A DNA stretch of 64,000 bases from Acidovorax radicis N35 (lineage in GTDB: Bacteria; Pseudomonadota; Gammaproteobacteria; Burkholderiales; Burkholderiaceae_C). The notes under the pieces were generated by a model that saw only the letters and a list, made by a program, of their open reading frames with translations, made no database searches and had not been told where the DNA came from. The translations under genes and the position numbers were made by a program. Where the stretch lies: NCBI RefSeq assembly GCF_000204195.1, contig NZ_AFBG01000022.1:186001-250000 (forward strand), in the 5' to 3' direction. Positions within the stretch are counted from its first letter, which is position 1, and every line of letters begins with the position of its first letter. Below are positions 21,963 through 31,966 of this stretch, in pieces.

Positions 21963-23104
21963 AGATCCGGCAATTCGTCGCAGGGGACCGGCTTCAGATT
22001 GCGTTCACCTTCAATGGCGAGCAATGCCGGGAGCTTCTGCCACCCTGCCCCATCAATAAATCCAGCGTGCAGCGCGCGGCATCCCTCCGGGAGGAGATCC
22101 GGCGCAAGATCAAGGAAGGGACGTTCGACTACGCGACCTATTTCCCGGAGAGCCCCCGGGCTGCCGGGCCCGAAAAGAGCAGCACGCTGATGGAGGAGTT
22201 GCTGCAACAGCAGCTCGAAACGTACGAGCGCCAGGTTTCGAATCAAAAAATGTCGCCTTCGACCTACCGGGGCTACGCCAAGGCCATCAACGGCGCGCGC
22301 ATGCGGAGGTGGCACGGCCTGCAGGTCCGAGGCGTGACGCCCAGCATGCTGCGCGAATGGGTCGCCGAGATGGACTGCACCAGCAAAGCGATCCGAAACA
22401 CACTGACGCCGCTACGTAGCGTGTTTGAAGATGCGCTGAACGATGAGCTGATCGACTTCAACCCGTTCGACCGCATCGCGCTCGCCAAGCTCATCCGCCA
22501 AACGGCCAAGGCCAGCGACTACGTAGTGAACCCCTTCAACGCGGCAGAGCGCACGGCGCTGCTGGAGGCCTGCCGCTCCGACGAGCGGCCCATGCTCCAG
22601 TTCTGGTTCAGCAGCGGCCTGCGCCCCGGCGAGCTACAGGCACTGGAATGGCGACACATCGACTGGGAAAGGAAGGTGGCGCGCATCGAAATCAACCAGG
22701 TGGCCGGGGTCATCAAAGCGCCGAAGACGGCGGCCGGCATCCGCGACGTAGACCTCGACACCAGCGCGATCGCCGCGCTGCAGGTCCAGCGGCCATTGTC
22801 TGAGGCAAAGGGCGCCCGAATCTGGCTCAACCCCCGGGATGGAAAGCCATGGACTACTGATGCCCAGGTGCGAAAGACCTTTTGGCTTCCTGTGTGCACA
22901 CGTTCTGGGGTGGACTACCGCAACCCGTACCAAGTCCGGCACACCTACGCATCAACCCTGCTCATGGACGGGCACAACCCCTGGTATGTCGCCGCGCAGC
23001 TTGGCCATGAGGATGTGGAGATGGTTTTCCGGACCTACGGCCGCTTCATCCGAGAGGACTACCAGAAGCCGAAGCCGGAATTGCGCATTGCGGGAAATTC
23101 CTGA
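21923..23104 (+). CDS. Tyrosine recombinase (site-specific integrase)
   Basis: This 393-residue integrase starts at a GTG inside the excisionase gene. The N-terminus (about 12-60) is an arm-type DNA-binding domain, with VKIRQFVAGDRLQIAFTFNG. A core-binding helical domain follows (SPSTYRGYAKAINGARMRRW). The catalytic domain shows Arg near 234 in SSGLRPGELQALEW, the HxxR motif in YQVRHTYAS near 337-340, His near 361 in GHED, and the nucleophile Tyr near 371 in TYGRF. All expected residues are present, so it should be active. It ends two bases before the CGGTGTGA arm repeats and about 110 bp before ssrA, the normal position for an ssrA-targeting integrase. Confidence 0.95.
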   Translation: MDKRPTPPTPSGVKIRQFVAGDRLQIAFTFNGEQCRELLPPCPINKSSVQRAASLREEIRRKIKEGTFDYATYFPESPRAAGPEKSSTLMEELLQQQLETYERQVSNQKMSPSTYRGYAKAINGARMRRWHGLQVRGVTPSMLREWVAEMDCTSKAIRNTLTPLRSVFEDALNDELIDFNPFDRIALAKLIRQTAKASDYVVNPFNAAERTALLEACRSDERPMLQFWFSSGLRPGELQALEWRHIDWERKVARIEINQVAGVIKAPKTAAGIRDVDLDTSAIAALQVQRPLSEAKGARIWLNPRDGKPWTTDAQVRKTFWLPVCTRSGVDYRNPYQVRHTYASTLLMDGHNPWYVAAQLGHEDVEMVFRTYGRFIREDYQKPKPELRIAGNS

Positions 23105-23105
23105 C

Positions 23106-23135
23106 CGGTGTGAATTCGGTGTGATTTCGGTGTGA
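23106..23135. repeat. Right-end arm-type repeats CGGTGTGA
   Basis: Three copies of CGGTGTGA start at 23106, 23117 and 23128, an exact 11-bp period, directly after the integrase stop. Two copies with the same period lie inside the left end. They are the predicted integrase or excisionase binding arms. Confidence 0.7.
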
Positions 23136-23165
23136 ATTTCAGCACCCCGCCAGACACTTCAGGGC

Positions 23166-23207
23166 AAAGAAAAACCGCCACAGACTGGGGTTTCCAGTGT
23201 GTGGCGG
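23166..23207 (-). terminator. ssrA terminator supplied by the element
   Basis: The arms CCGCCACAGACTGG and CCAGTGTGTGGCGG (23175-23207) pair almost perfectly around a 5-base loop. On the minus strand the hairpin is followed by the T-rich complement of AAAGAAAAA. It lies 10 bp beyond the tmRNA 3' end. Because it is on the element side of the crossover core, it came with the element and replaced the original terminator now at 13676-13714. Confidence 0.8.
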
Positions 23208-23216
23208 TGTCTTGTA

Positions 23217-23603
23217 TGGTGGAGCTGGCGGGAATTGAACCCGCGTCCGTAAGCCTTCATCGGGCAGATCTACATGTTTAGCGGTCTGATTTGAATCTCG
23301 CTACCTGTGTCGCGCAGTCGCACGCTACACAGGCCGCCAGTACCCTATTTTCTTGCCCCAACCCAAGGTACCCGGATCAGAGCCAGCCCATGTAATTATC
23401 CTTGCAGCCGGGAGGCGCTGATTACTCAGAACCCCCTTGCCCAGCCCATCGGCCAACTGTTGCAAGGCTCACTGGCAATTAAGCAGCGAGTGCGAAACGT
23501 TCGTCGTTTGCAGTTAGTTTTTTAAATCGAGATTTACGAGCGTGACTCAAGCTCGACATGCACCACACCGATTCCGAACCCACGTCGAAACCAGGACAGC
23601 CCC
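23217..23603 (-). ncRNA. ssrA: Transfer-messenger RNA (tmRNA)
   Basis: The 387-nt RNA begins GGGGCTGTCCTGG at 23603 and ends with GCTCCACCA at 23217. The 5' and 3' ends pair as the acceptor stem, and the T-arm GGTTCAATTCCCGCC is present. The tag frame at 23479-23511 encodes ANDERFALAA followed by TAA, with the resume codon GCA. Together with SmpB it rescues stalled ribosomes and tags the nascent chain for proteolysis. The 3' end is the integration site of the neighbouring element, which restored a functional end. CCA is encoded in the DNA. Confidence 0.96.
23224..23249. repeat. Attachment-site direct repeat, right copy (within ssrA)
   Basis: This is identical over 26 bp to 13734-13759. It encodes the T-arm and acceptor-stem region of tmRNA, the preferred crossover segment for ssrA integrases. 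The sequences diverge on both sides of the repeat. Confidence 0.85.
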
Positions 23604-23612
23604 AGAACTTCT

Positions 23613-23639
23613 ATTTTAGGCGGTCCCGAGCAATTGCAA
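23613..23639 (-). promoter_or_regulatory. Candidate ssrA promoter
   Basis: On the minus strand TTGCAA (23634-23639) and TAAAAT (23613-23618) are separated by 15 bp. The -10 element ends about 9 nt before the predicted first base at 23603. The spacer is shorter than the ideal 17 bp, so the -35 assignment is uncertain. The site overlaps the 3' end of gph. Confidence 0.45.
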
Positions 23640-24281
23640 GAGCTCGGACGGAGATTTAATTGCCGCGTGGGCACCCCATTCCATCGGGTTCGTCTTGGCC
23701 CCCAGATATCCGTAGGTTGCCGCAACAGTCCCCATGCCCGCAGCGAGGCCCGCCACAATGTCGCGCTCATCGTCGCCTACGTAGATGCACTGGCCGGGTT
23801 CAATTTTCAAGCGGGATGCCGCTTCTAGCAAAGGGGCAGGATGGGGTTTTGCATGAGGAGTGGTGTCTCCACTGACCACGGCTCCTGCGGTCGCAAACAA
23901 TGGGATCGCACGGGTCAGGGGATCGGTAAAACGGGCCGCCTTGTTGGTGACGACACCCCATGCAAGCTTGCGCTGCAGGATCTGGGACACCAGTTCTGGC
24001 ACTCCTTCAAAAATGCTGGTGTGCTCTGTCATGCGCAACTCGTAGTTCACGAAGAACTCCTCGCGCATGGTTAAAAATTCTGGATGGTCGGGCGCCATGC
24101 CAAATGCCTCACCCAACATGCCGCGGGCACCAGCCCCCGCCATAGGGCGATACCGCGCCAGTGGCAGGGATGGCAAGCCCCGGTCCGTCCGCATCTTGTC
24201 AGCAGCAGCACCTAAATCTGGGGCACTGTCAATCAGCGTTCCATCCAGATCAAACAGCACCGCGCGAATATTTTGAAACAT
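23616..24281 (-). CDS. gph: Phosphoglycolate phosphatase (HAD family)
   Basis: This is a 221-residue HAD-superfamily hydrolase. Motif I is AVLFDLDGTLIDSAPDL, with the nucleophile Asp11 and the acid/base Asp13. A helical cap domain follows. Motif II is around WGVVTNKAA, motif III is near the Lys in HAKPHPAPLLEA, and motif IV is YVGDDERDIVAG. It removes phosphate from 2-phosphoglycolate formed during DNA repair or oxygenation reactions. It starts 11 bp after the ubiG stop, a pairing conserved in betaproteobacteria. In this family alternative substrates are common, so the exact substrate is assigned by similarity and context. Confidence 0.9.
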   Translation of the reverse strand: MFQNIRAVLFDLDGTLIDSAPDLGAAADKMRTDRGLPSLPLARYRPMAGAGARGMLGEAFGMAPDHPEFLTMREEFFVNYELRMTEHTSIFEGVPELVSQILQRKLAWGVVTNKAARFTDPLTRAIPLFATAGAVVSGDTTPHAKPHPAPLLEAASRLKIEPGQCIYVGDDERDIVAGLAAGMGTVAATYGYLGAKTNPMEWGAHAAIKSPSELLQLLGTA

Positions 24282-24292
24282 AGCTTTCGGTG

Positions 24293-25003
24293 TCAGGCAG
24301 TGCGGCGGGTGGCAAATAGGTAGTTCACGCTGGTGTCGTCACTCAGCCAGTAACGCCGCGTGAGAGGGTTGTACTCCAGGCCCCTGGTGCTCTGAACATT
24401 GAGGCCCGCACCGCGACAACTGGCCGCCAGTTCGCTGGGCCGAATCATTTTGGCGTATTCGTGTGTTCCACGAGGTAGCATGTTCAAGACATATTCGGCG
24501 CCCACGATGGCCAACATAAAAGCCTTGGCGTTGCGATGAATGGTGGAAAAAAACACCCATCCGCCCGGCTTCACCAGTTCAGCGCAGGCACGCACCACAG
24601 ACGCCGGGTCAGGCACGTGTTCCAGCATTTCCATGCAGGTCACCACGTCAAAACTGGCTGGCTGTTCTTTGGCAAGCGCCTCCACACTGACTTCCCGGTA
24701 CTGGATGTGGGTGGTTTGGGCCTCCAGCGCATGCAACTGCGCCACTCGCAGGGCCTTGGAGGCCAGGTCAATACCGGTCACATCCGCGCCCTTCCACGCC
24801 ATGGAATCAGCCAGGATGCCACCACCGCAGCCGACGTCCAGTACGCGTTTGCCCGACAAGTTGCACTGCGCATTGATCCAATCAAGTCGCAACGGGTTGA
24901 TCTGGTGCAAAGGGCGAAATTCACTTTCAGGGTCCCACCAGCGATGGGCCAACTCCGAGAACTTGGCCAGTTCGGCCGGGTCTGCATTAACAGTTTCACT
25001 CAT
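24293..25003 (-). CDS. ubiG: Ubiquinone biosynthesis O-methyltransferase UbiG
   Basis: This 236-residue SAM-dependent methyltransferase carries out both O-methylations of ubiquinone synthesis. It begins MSETVNADPAELAKFSELAH. The SAM-binding motif is VLDVGCGGGILADSMA, the acidic residue after strand two is in VTGIDLA, and the post-I region is VVTCMEMLEHVPDP. FARLAHRWWDPES-type residues (here FSELAHRWWDPESEFRPLHQ) are diagnostic for UbiG. I chose the ATG at 25003 rather than an upstream frame start, because it gives the normal N-terminus. It is followed by gph in an operon. Confidence 0.95.
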   Translation of the reverse strand: MSETVNADPAELAKFSELAHRWWDPESEFRPLHQINPLRLDWINAQCNLSGKRVLDVGCGGGILADSMAWKGADVTGIDLASKALRVAQLHALEAQTTHIQYREVSVEALAKEQPASFDVVTCMEMLEHVPDPASVVRACAELVKPGGWVFFSTIHRNAKAFMLAIVGAEYVLNMLPRGTHEYAKMIRPSELAASCRGAGLNVQSTRGLEYNPLTRRYWLSDDTSVNYLFATRRTA

Positions 25004-25050
25004 GTCGCTGATTCTCCACGACGCAAGACAATGGATAAAACCCCAAACGC

Positions 25051-25079
25051 AAAAAAGCCCCGTTACCGGGGCTTTTTTG
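25051..25079 (-). terminator. Terminator downstream of ompA
   Basis: AAAGCCCCGTTACCGGGGCT forms the stem, with A and T runs on both sides, so it can act in both directions. It lies between the ompA-family gene and ubiG on the minus strand, about 17 bp beyond the ompA stop. It should separate the abundant porin message from ubiG-gph. Confidence 0.85.
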
Positions 25080-25095
25080 TGAAGCAATCCGAGGA

Positions 25096-25737
25096 TTACT
25101 TGGAAGCGCGGGTACCAACCACTTCGATTTCCACGCGACGGTTCTTCGCACGGCCTTCGGCAGTCTTGTTGTCGGCGACGGGTTGCTTTTCACCCTTGCC
25201 TTCGGTGTAAACGCGGTTCTTTTCGATGCCCTTGGACACCAAGTAAGCCTTCACGGCTTCGGAACGACGCACCGACAGCTTCTGGTTGTAAGCATCGGAG
25301 CCCACGGAGTCAGTGTGACCCACGGCAATGATCACTTCCAGGTTGATGTCCTTGACCTTGGAGACCAGGTCATCCAGCTTGGCCTTGCCTTCTGGCTTCA
25401 GCACCGACTTGTCGAAGTCGAAGAATGCGTCAGCGGCGTAGGTCACCTTGGTGGCCACAGCGGGTGCTGGAGCAGCTGGGGCTGGAGCAGCGGCAGCAGG
25501 AGCTGGGGTGGCAGCTGGAGCGGCGGCAGCAGGAGCTGGAGCAGCGATAGCGCCATCGCAACCTGGAGCAGCCGTTGCAGGCGTCCAGTTGGCATTGCGC
25601 CAGCAGTATTCGTTGGTGCCGTTCTTCCAGACCAGTTGGCCAGAAGCATCTCTCCAGTTGTCAACGGTTTGTGCGCCAGCGGCGGTTGCGAGCGCTGCAG
25701 AGGCAAACAACATCGCCACTTTGTTCAGTTTCTTCAT
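25096..25737 (-). CDS. OmpA-family outer-membrane protein
   Basis: This 213-residue protein starts at an ATG preceded by AGGAGA. The signal peptide is about residues 1-23 (MKKLNKVAMLFASAALATAA). A short Trp/Arg/Asn-rich part (DNWRDASGQLVWKNGTNEYC, then WRNANW) replaces the beta-barrel of classical OmpA. It is followed by a 45-residue Ala/Pro linker and an OmpA C-terminal peptidoglycan-binding domain with FFDFDKSVLKPEGKAKLDDL, GHTDSVGSDAYNQKLSVRRS and NRRVEIEV. This arrangement is common in Burkholderiales. It probably tethers the outer membrane to the wall. The gene diverges from gyrA across a 224-bp gap. Confidence 0.92.
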   Translation of the reverse strand: MKKLNKVAMLFASAALATAAGAQTVDNWRDASGQLVWKNGTNEYCWRNANWTPATAAPGCDGAIAAPAPAAAAPAATPAPAAAAPAPAAPAPAVATKVTYAADAFFDFDKSVLKPEGKAKLDDLVSKVKDINLEVIIAVGHTDSVGSDAYNQKLSVRRSEAVKAYLVSKGIEKNRVYTEGKGEKQPVADNKTAEGRAKNRRVEIEVVGTRASK

Positions 25738-25961
25738 GGTTCTCCTCTTGGGGAAAAAGCCGCAGCCGCGCTGCGAATCAGGACGCTTGGAGTGACCATC
25801 ACCCAAAGCGTTCAAACGATTGTGCCATACGTAACAGGGCAAAAGCGGGGGCACCCACCTGGGGCCCGTAGGACAAAACCGGAATTGCTTCGATATGTTG
25901 CGTGGTCGCTACACGGTCTTACCTCTAAAATGGTTCTCCTTCGCCGCCACCGCCGTCCCCA

Positions 25962-28634
<2,673 letters not shown>

Positions 28635-28692
28635 GCCAGCCCGGCGGGTGCGGCGCCCATGGTTCCGCACCCAGTATGCTATTAAAACTGAA

Positions 28693-28731
28693 GCTGCTGG
28701 CGCTTACCCAATAAGCGCCAGCAGCCTTTTT
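28693..28731 (+). repeat. Family A repeat, copy 2, acting as a terminator-like hairpin
   Basis: The arms GCTGCTGGCGCTTA and TAAGCGCCAGCAGC pair perfectly around a CCCAA loop, followed by CTTTTT on the plus strand. It is placed between gyrA and serC, ending 12 bp before the serC ATG. It could end the gyrA transcript, but it also occupies the place where serC should have its ribosome-binding site. Confidence 0.75.
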
Positions 28732-28743
28732 GATTCAAAAAAC

Positions 28744-29853
28744 ATGACACGCCCGTACAACTTCTCGGCCGGCCCGGCCGCCATACCCACCGAAGTCCTG
28801 GAGCAGGCAGCTGCCGAGATGCTGGATTGGCATGGCAGCGGCATGGGCGTGATGGAAATGAGCCACCGGGGCAAGGAGTTCCTGTCCATCTACGAACAGG
28901 CAGAAGCTGATCTGCGTGCACTTCTGGCCGTGCCCTCGCATTTCAAGATCCTGTTCATGCAAGGCGGTGGCCTGGCCGAGAACGCCATCGTCCCGCTCAA
29001 TCTCTCGCGCGCTGGCGTGGTCGATTTTGTGGTGACCGGCAGCTGGAGCCAGAAGTCGCAGAAGGAAGCTCGCAAATACGCGTCCGAAGTGAACATCGTG
29101 GCCTCCGCAGAAGACACCGGCTTCACCACCCTGCCCGACCCGGCCTCCTGGACGGTCAGCCGGGGCGCTAGCTACCTGCACCTCTGCAGCAACGAGACCA
29201 TCAATGGCACCGAGTTCCACCAGCTGCCCGACCTGAAGGCGCTGGGCACCGATGCCCCCCTGGTCATTGATTTTTCGTCCCATGTCGCATCGCGGCCGGT
29301 GGACTGGTCGCGTGTCGGGCTGGCCTTTGGCGGTGCGCAGAAGAACCTGGGGCCTGCCGGCCTTACGCTGGTGATCGTGCGCGAAGACCTGCTGGGCCAT
29401 GCCCTGCCCGCCTGCCCCAGCGCGTTTGACTACCGCGTGGTGGCAGAGAACCAGTCGATGTACAACACCCCCCCCACTTGGGGCATCTACGTTGCGGGCC
29501 TGACCTTCCAGTGGCTCAAGCGCCAGACCGAAGGGGCGTTGAGCGGCGTCGAAGCCATGGAGCAGCGCAACGTGGCCAAGGCCGAGCTTCTCTACGGCGC
29601 CATCGACAGCTCGCAGCTGTATGTGAACAAGGTGGCGGCCAACTGCCGCTCGCGCATGAACGTCCCCTTCTTCCTGCGCGACGAAAGCCGCAATGACGCC
29701 TTCCTGGCCGGCGCCAAGGAACGCGGCCTGTTGCAACTCAAGGGCCACAAGTCCGTGGGTGGCATGCGTGCCAGCATCTACAACGCCATGCCGCTGGCGG
29801 GTGTGCAGACACTGGTGGACTACATGCGAGAATTTGAGCAAAAACACGCCTGA
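28744..29853 (+). CDS. serC: Phosphoserine aminotransferase SerC
   Basis: This 369-residue PLP enzyme makes phosphoserine from 3-phosphohydroxypyruvate, and in the same fold the 4-phosphohydroxythreonine needed for vitamin B6. It starts [20 protein letters not shown], the standard N-terminus. The PLP lysine is Lys200 in [12 protein letters not shown], and HxxR-type phosphate-binding residues are in [15 protein letters not shown] near the C-terminus. No ribosome-binding site is present; the terminator-like repeat ends just before the ATG. It precedes pheA by 68 bp, part of the conserved gyrA-serC-pheA-tyrA-aroA order. Confidence 0.96.
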   Translation: MTRPYNFSAGPAAIPTEVLEQAAAEMLDWHGSGMGVMEMSHRGKEFLSIYEQAEADLRALLAVPSHFKILFMQGGGLAENAIVPLNLSRAGVVDFVVTGSWSQKSQKEARKYASEVNIVASAEDTGFTTLPDPASWTVSRGASYLHLCSNETINGTEFHQLPDLKALGTDAPLVIDFSSHVASRPVDWSRVGLAFGGAQKNLGPAGLTLVIVREDLLGHALPACPSAFDYRVVAENQSMYNTPPTWGIYVAGLTFQWLKRQTEGALSGVEAMEQRNVAKAELLYGAIDSSQLYVNKVAANCRSRMNVPFFLRDESRNDAFLAGAKERGLLQLKGHKSVGGMRASIYNAMPLAGVQTLVDYMREFEQKHA

Positions 29854-29921
29854 GAAGGCGTGAACGCTGGCGACACACCGGCCAAAAAACAGCCCCGCAG
29901 CAAGAAGACATTTCCCCATTC

Positions 29922-31019
29922 ATGAACACTCCGCAAGCCTCACCCGACCTCGCCAGCCTGCGCGTGCAGATCGACTCCATCGACCAGCAACTACTGACGC
30001 TGCTGAACCAGCGGGCGCTGGTGGCAGAGCAGGTAGGCGAAGTGAAAAAGCGCGAAGGCACGCCATTCTTTCGCCCTGACCGCGTGGCGCAGGTGATCGA
30101 GAAGATCCAGACGGCCAACCCTGGCCCGCTCAAGGGGCCCCACGTGGCCGCCATCTGGCGCGAAATCATGTCCGCCTGCCTGGCGCTTGAATCGCCCCAG
30201 CGCGTGGCCGTGCTCGGCCCCGAAGGCACTTTCTGCGAGCAGGCCGCCATCGAATTCTTTGGCGGCGCGGCCGACCTGATGTACTGCGCCAACTTCGACG
30301 AGGTGTTCCACGCCACCGCGGCTGGCAGCGCCCAGTACGGCGTGGTGGGGGTAGAGAATTCCACCGAAGGCGTGGTGACCCGCTCGCTCGACCTGTTCCT
30401 GCACACCCCCACCCATGTGGTGGGTGAAGTCAGCCTGCTGGTGCGCCACAACCTGCTGCGCACCAGCAACTCGCTGGACGGCATCGAGGTGGTGCTGGCC
30501 CACCCGCAAGCGCTGGCCCAATGCCAGGCGTGGTTGACCAAGCACCTGCCGCATGCCGAGCGCCGCCCCGTATCGAGCAACGCCGAAGGTGCCCGGCTGG
30601 CCACCACCAACCCGGCCTGGGCCGGGCTGTCGAGCGAACGTGCTGCCACACAATTTGGCCTGCATATCGTCGCCCACGCCATCCAGGACGACGCGTACAA
30701 CCGCACGCGTTTTGCCATCATCTGCCTGCCCCACACGCTGCAGACGCCACCGCCCTCGGGCAAGGACTGCACCAGCCTGGTCGTCTCGGTGCCCAACCAG
30801 CCCGGCGCCGTGCATGACCTGCTCGTGCCGCTCAAAACACATGGCGTGTCGATGACGCGTTTTGAATCGCGCCCCGCACGCACGGGCCAGTGGGAGTATT
30901 ACTTCTACATCGACCTCGACGGCCACCCCGCCCAGCCCCACGTGGCACGGGCCCTGGAAGAACTGCGCAGCCTGTGCGCGTTCTACAAGGTCCTGGGAAC
31001 CTACCCCGTGTCCTCGTAA
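29922..31019 (+). CDS. pheA: Bifunctional chorismate mutase/prephenate dehydratase PheA
   Basis: This 365-residue P-protein makes phenylpyruvate from chorismate. Residues about 10-95 are an AroQ chorismate mutase helical domain (LRVQIDSIDQQLLTLLNQRA, EVKKREGTPFFRPDR). Residues about 98-275 form the dehydratase domain, with VAVLGPEGTFCEQAA and GVVGVENSTEGVV, and NRTRFAIICLP at its end. Residues about 285-365 are an ACT domain with GAVHDLLVPLKTHGVSMTRF and ESRPARTGQWEYYFYID, where phenylalanine feedback would act. The tyrA gene follows after 12 bp. Confidence 0.96.
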   Translation: MNTPQASPDLASLRVQIDSIDQQLLTLLNQRALVAEQVGEVKKREGTPFFRPDRVAQVIEKIQTANPGPLKGPHVAAIWREIMSACLALESPQRVAVLGPEGTFCEQAAIEFFGGAADLMYCANFDEVFHATAAGSAQYGVVGVENSTEGVVTRSLDLFLHTPTHVVGEVSLLVRHNLLRTSNSLDGIEVVLAHPQALAQCQAWLTKHLPHAERRPVSSNAEGARLATTNPAWAGLSSERAATQFGLHIVAHAIQDDAYNRTRFAIICLPHTLQTPPPSGKDCTSLVVSVPNQPGAVHDLLVPLKTHGVSMTRFESRPARTGQWEYYFYIDLDGHPAQPHVARALEELRSLCAFYKVLGTYPVSS

Positions 31020-31031
31020 GGAGCCGCCGCC

Positions 31032-31916
31032 ATGTTTGAACAATTGGGATTGATCGGCTGCGGGCTCATGGGCGGCTCGTTTGCGCTGGCCATGAAGAAG
31101 GCCGGCCTCGTCAAGCGTGTGGTGGGCTACAGCAAGTCGCCTTCCACCACCGACCGCGCCCGCCAAATGGGTGTGATCGATGTCGAGGCCCCCTCCGCCT
31201 TGCTGGCCGTGGCCGGTGCAGACATCGTGCTGGTGGCCGTGCCCGTGGCCGCCACCGAAGCCACGCTCAAGGCCATCAAGCACCTGGTCACCCCCCAGAT
31301 GCTGATCATGGACGTGGGCTCCACCAAGGCCGACGTGGTGCAGGCCGCGCGCCGCGCCTTGCGCGACCAGGTGGGCTCCTTTGTGCCCGCACACCCCATC
31401 ACAGGACGCGAAGTTTCGGGCGTGGAACATGCCGAGGCCGATCTCTACAGCGGGCGCCAGGTCATCCTGACCCCCACCGAGCGCACCTTCACCGCACAGC
31501 TGCAGAAAGCCCAGGAGATCTGGACAGCGCTGGGCAGCCGCGTCTCCAGCATGTCGCCCGAGTCGCACGATGCAGCTTTCGCGGCCGTCAGCCACCTGCC
31601 CCATGTGCTGGCGTTCGCCATGATGAACAGCATCACGGGCCAGGCACACGGTGACGACTTCCTGTCGCTGGCGGGCCCGGGTTTCCGCGACTTCACGCGC
31701 ATCGCCGCCAGTGACCCCAAGGTGTGGCGCGATATCCTGCTGTCCAACCGCGAAGAGCTGATCGCCCAGTCCAAGCTGTTCCAGCAGGCGCTGCACACCC
31801 TGGAGCAGGCCATGCAAAAGGGCGATGCCCAGGCGCTGGAAGACATGCTGACCCTGGCCAGCGAGACCCGTGCCCACTGGCGCATGGGGGCCCAAAGAAC
31901 CTCCAAACAGCGCTGA
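31032..31916 (+). CDS. tyrA: Prephenate dehydrogenase TyrA
   Basis: This 294-residue NAD(P)-dependent enzyme oxidises prephenate or arogenate on the tyrosine branch. The Rossmann motif is [20 protein letters not shown] at the N-terminus. Conserved catalytic segments include [30 protein letters not shown] and [15 protein letters not shown]. It lacks an ACT domain or a chorismate mutase part, as is usual for this group. AAGGAG precedes the ATG, and it is 12 bp from pheA, so both aromatic amino acid branches are cotranscribed. Confidence 0.95.
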   Translation: MFEQLGLIGCGLMGGSFALAMKKAGLVKRVVGYSKSPSTTDRARQMGVIDVEAPSALLAVAGADIVLVAVPVAATEATLKAIKHLVTPQMLIMDVGSTKADVVQAARRALRDQVGSFVPAHPITGREVSGVEHAEADLYSGRQVILTPTERTFTAQLQKAQEIWTALGSRVSSMSPESHDAAFAAVSHLPHVLAFAMMNSITGQAHGDDFLSLAGPGFRDFTRIAASDPKVWRDILLSNREELIAQSKLFQQALHTLEQAMQKGDAQALEDMLTLASETRAHWRMGAQRTSKQR

Positions 31917-31966
31917 CCCGCCCACCCACTGCTGCGCCAGCGCGCACCACCTGCTCCCTAGCCCCC

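Larger units (their letters stand above)
13734..23249. mobile_element. Integrated phage-like element of about 9.5 kb in the 3' end of ssrA
   Basis: The element is bounded by the 26-bp repeat at 13734-13759 and 23224-23249. The integrase gene at 21923-23104 ends next to ssrA, and CGGTGTGA repeats with an 11-bp period lie inside both ends. Contents from left to right: HigBA, a small Pro-rich protein, an ATPase/STAS/membrane operon, spanins, endolysin, holin, tail-fibre genes, three unknown genes, an excisionase-like gene and the integrase. No terminase, portal, capsid or replication gene is present, so it is a remnant prophage or a satellite relying on a helper. The element supplied a new 3' end and terminator to ssrA. 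Confidence 0.85.

Noticed and set aside
25448..25560. Repetitive GCTGGAGCAGC stretch in the OmpA-family gene as a CRISPR or satellite array
   Set aside because: It encodes the Ala/Pro linker in frame; there are no spacers of constant length.
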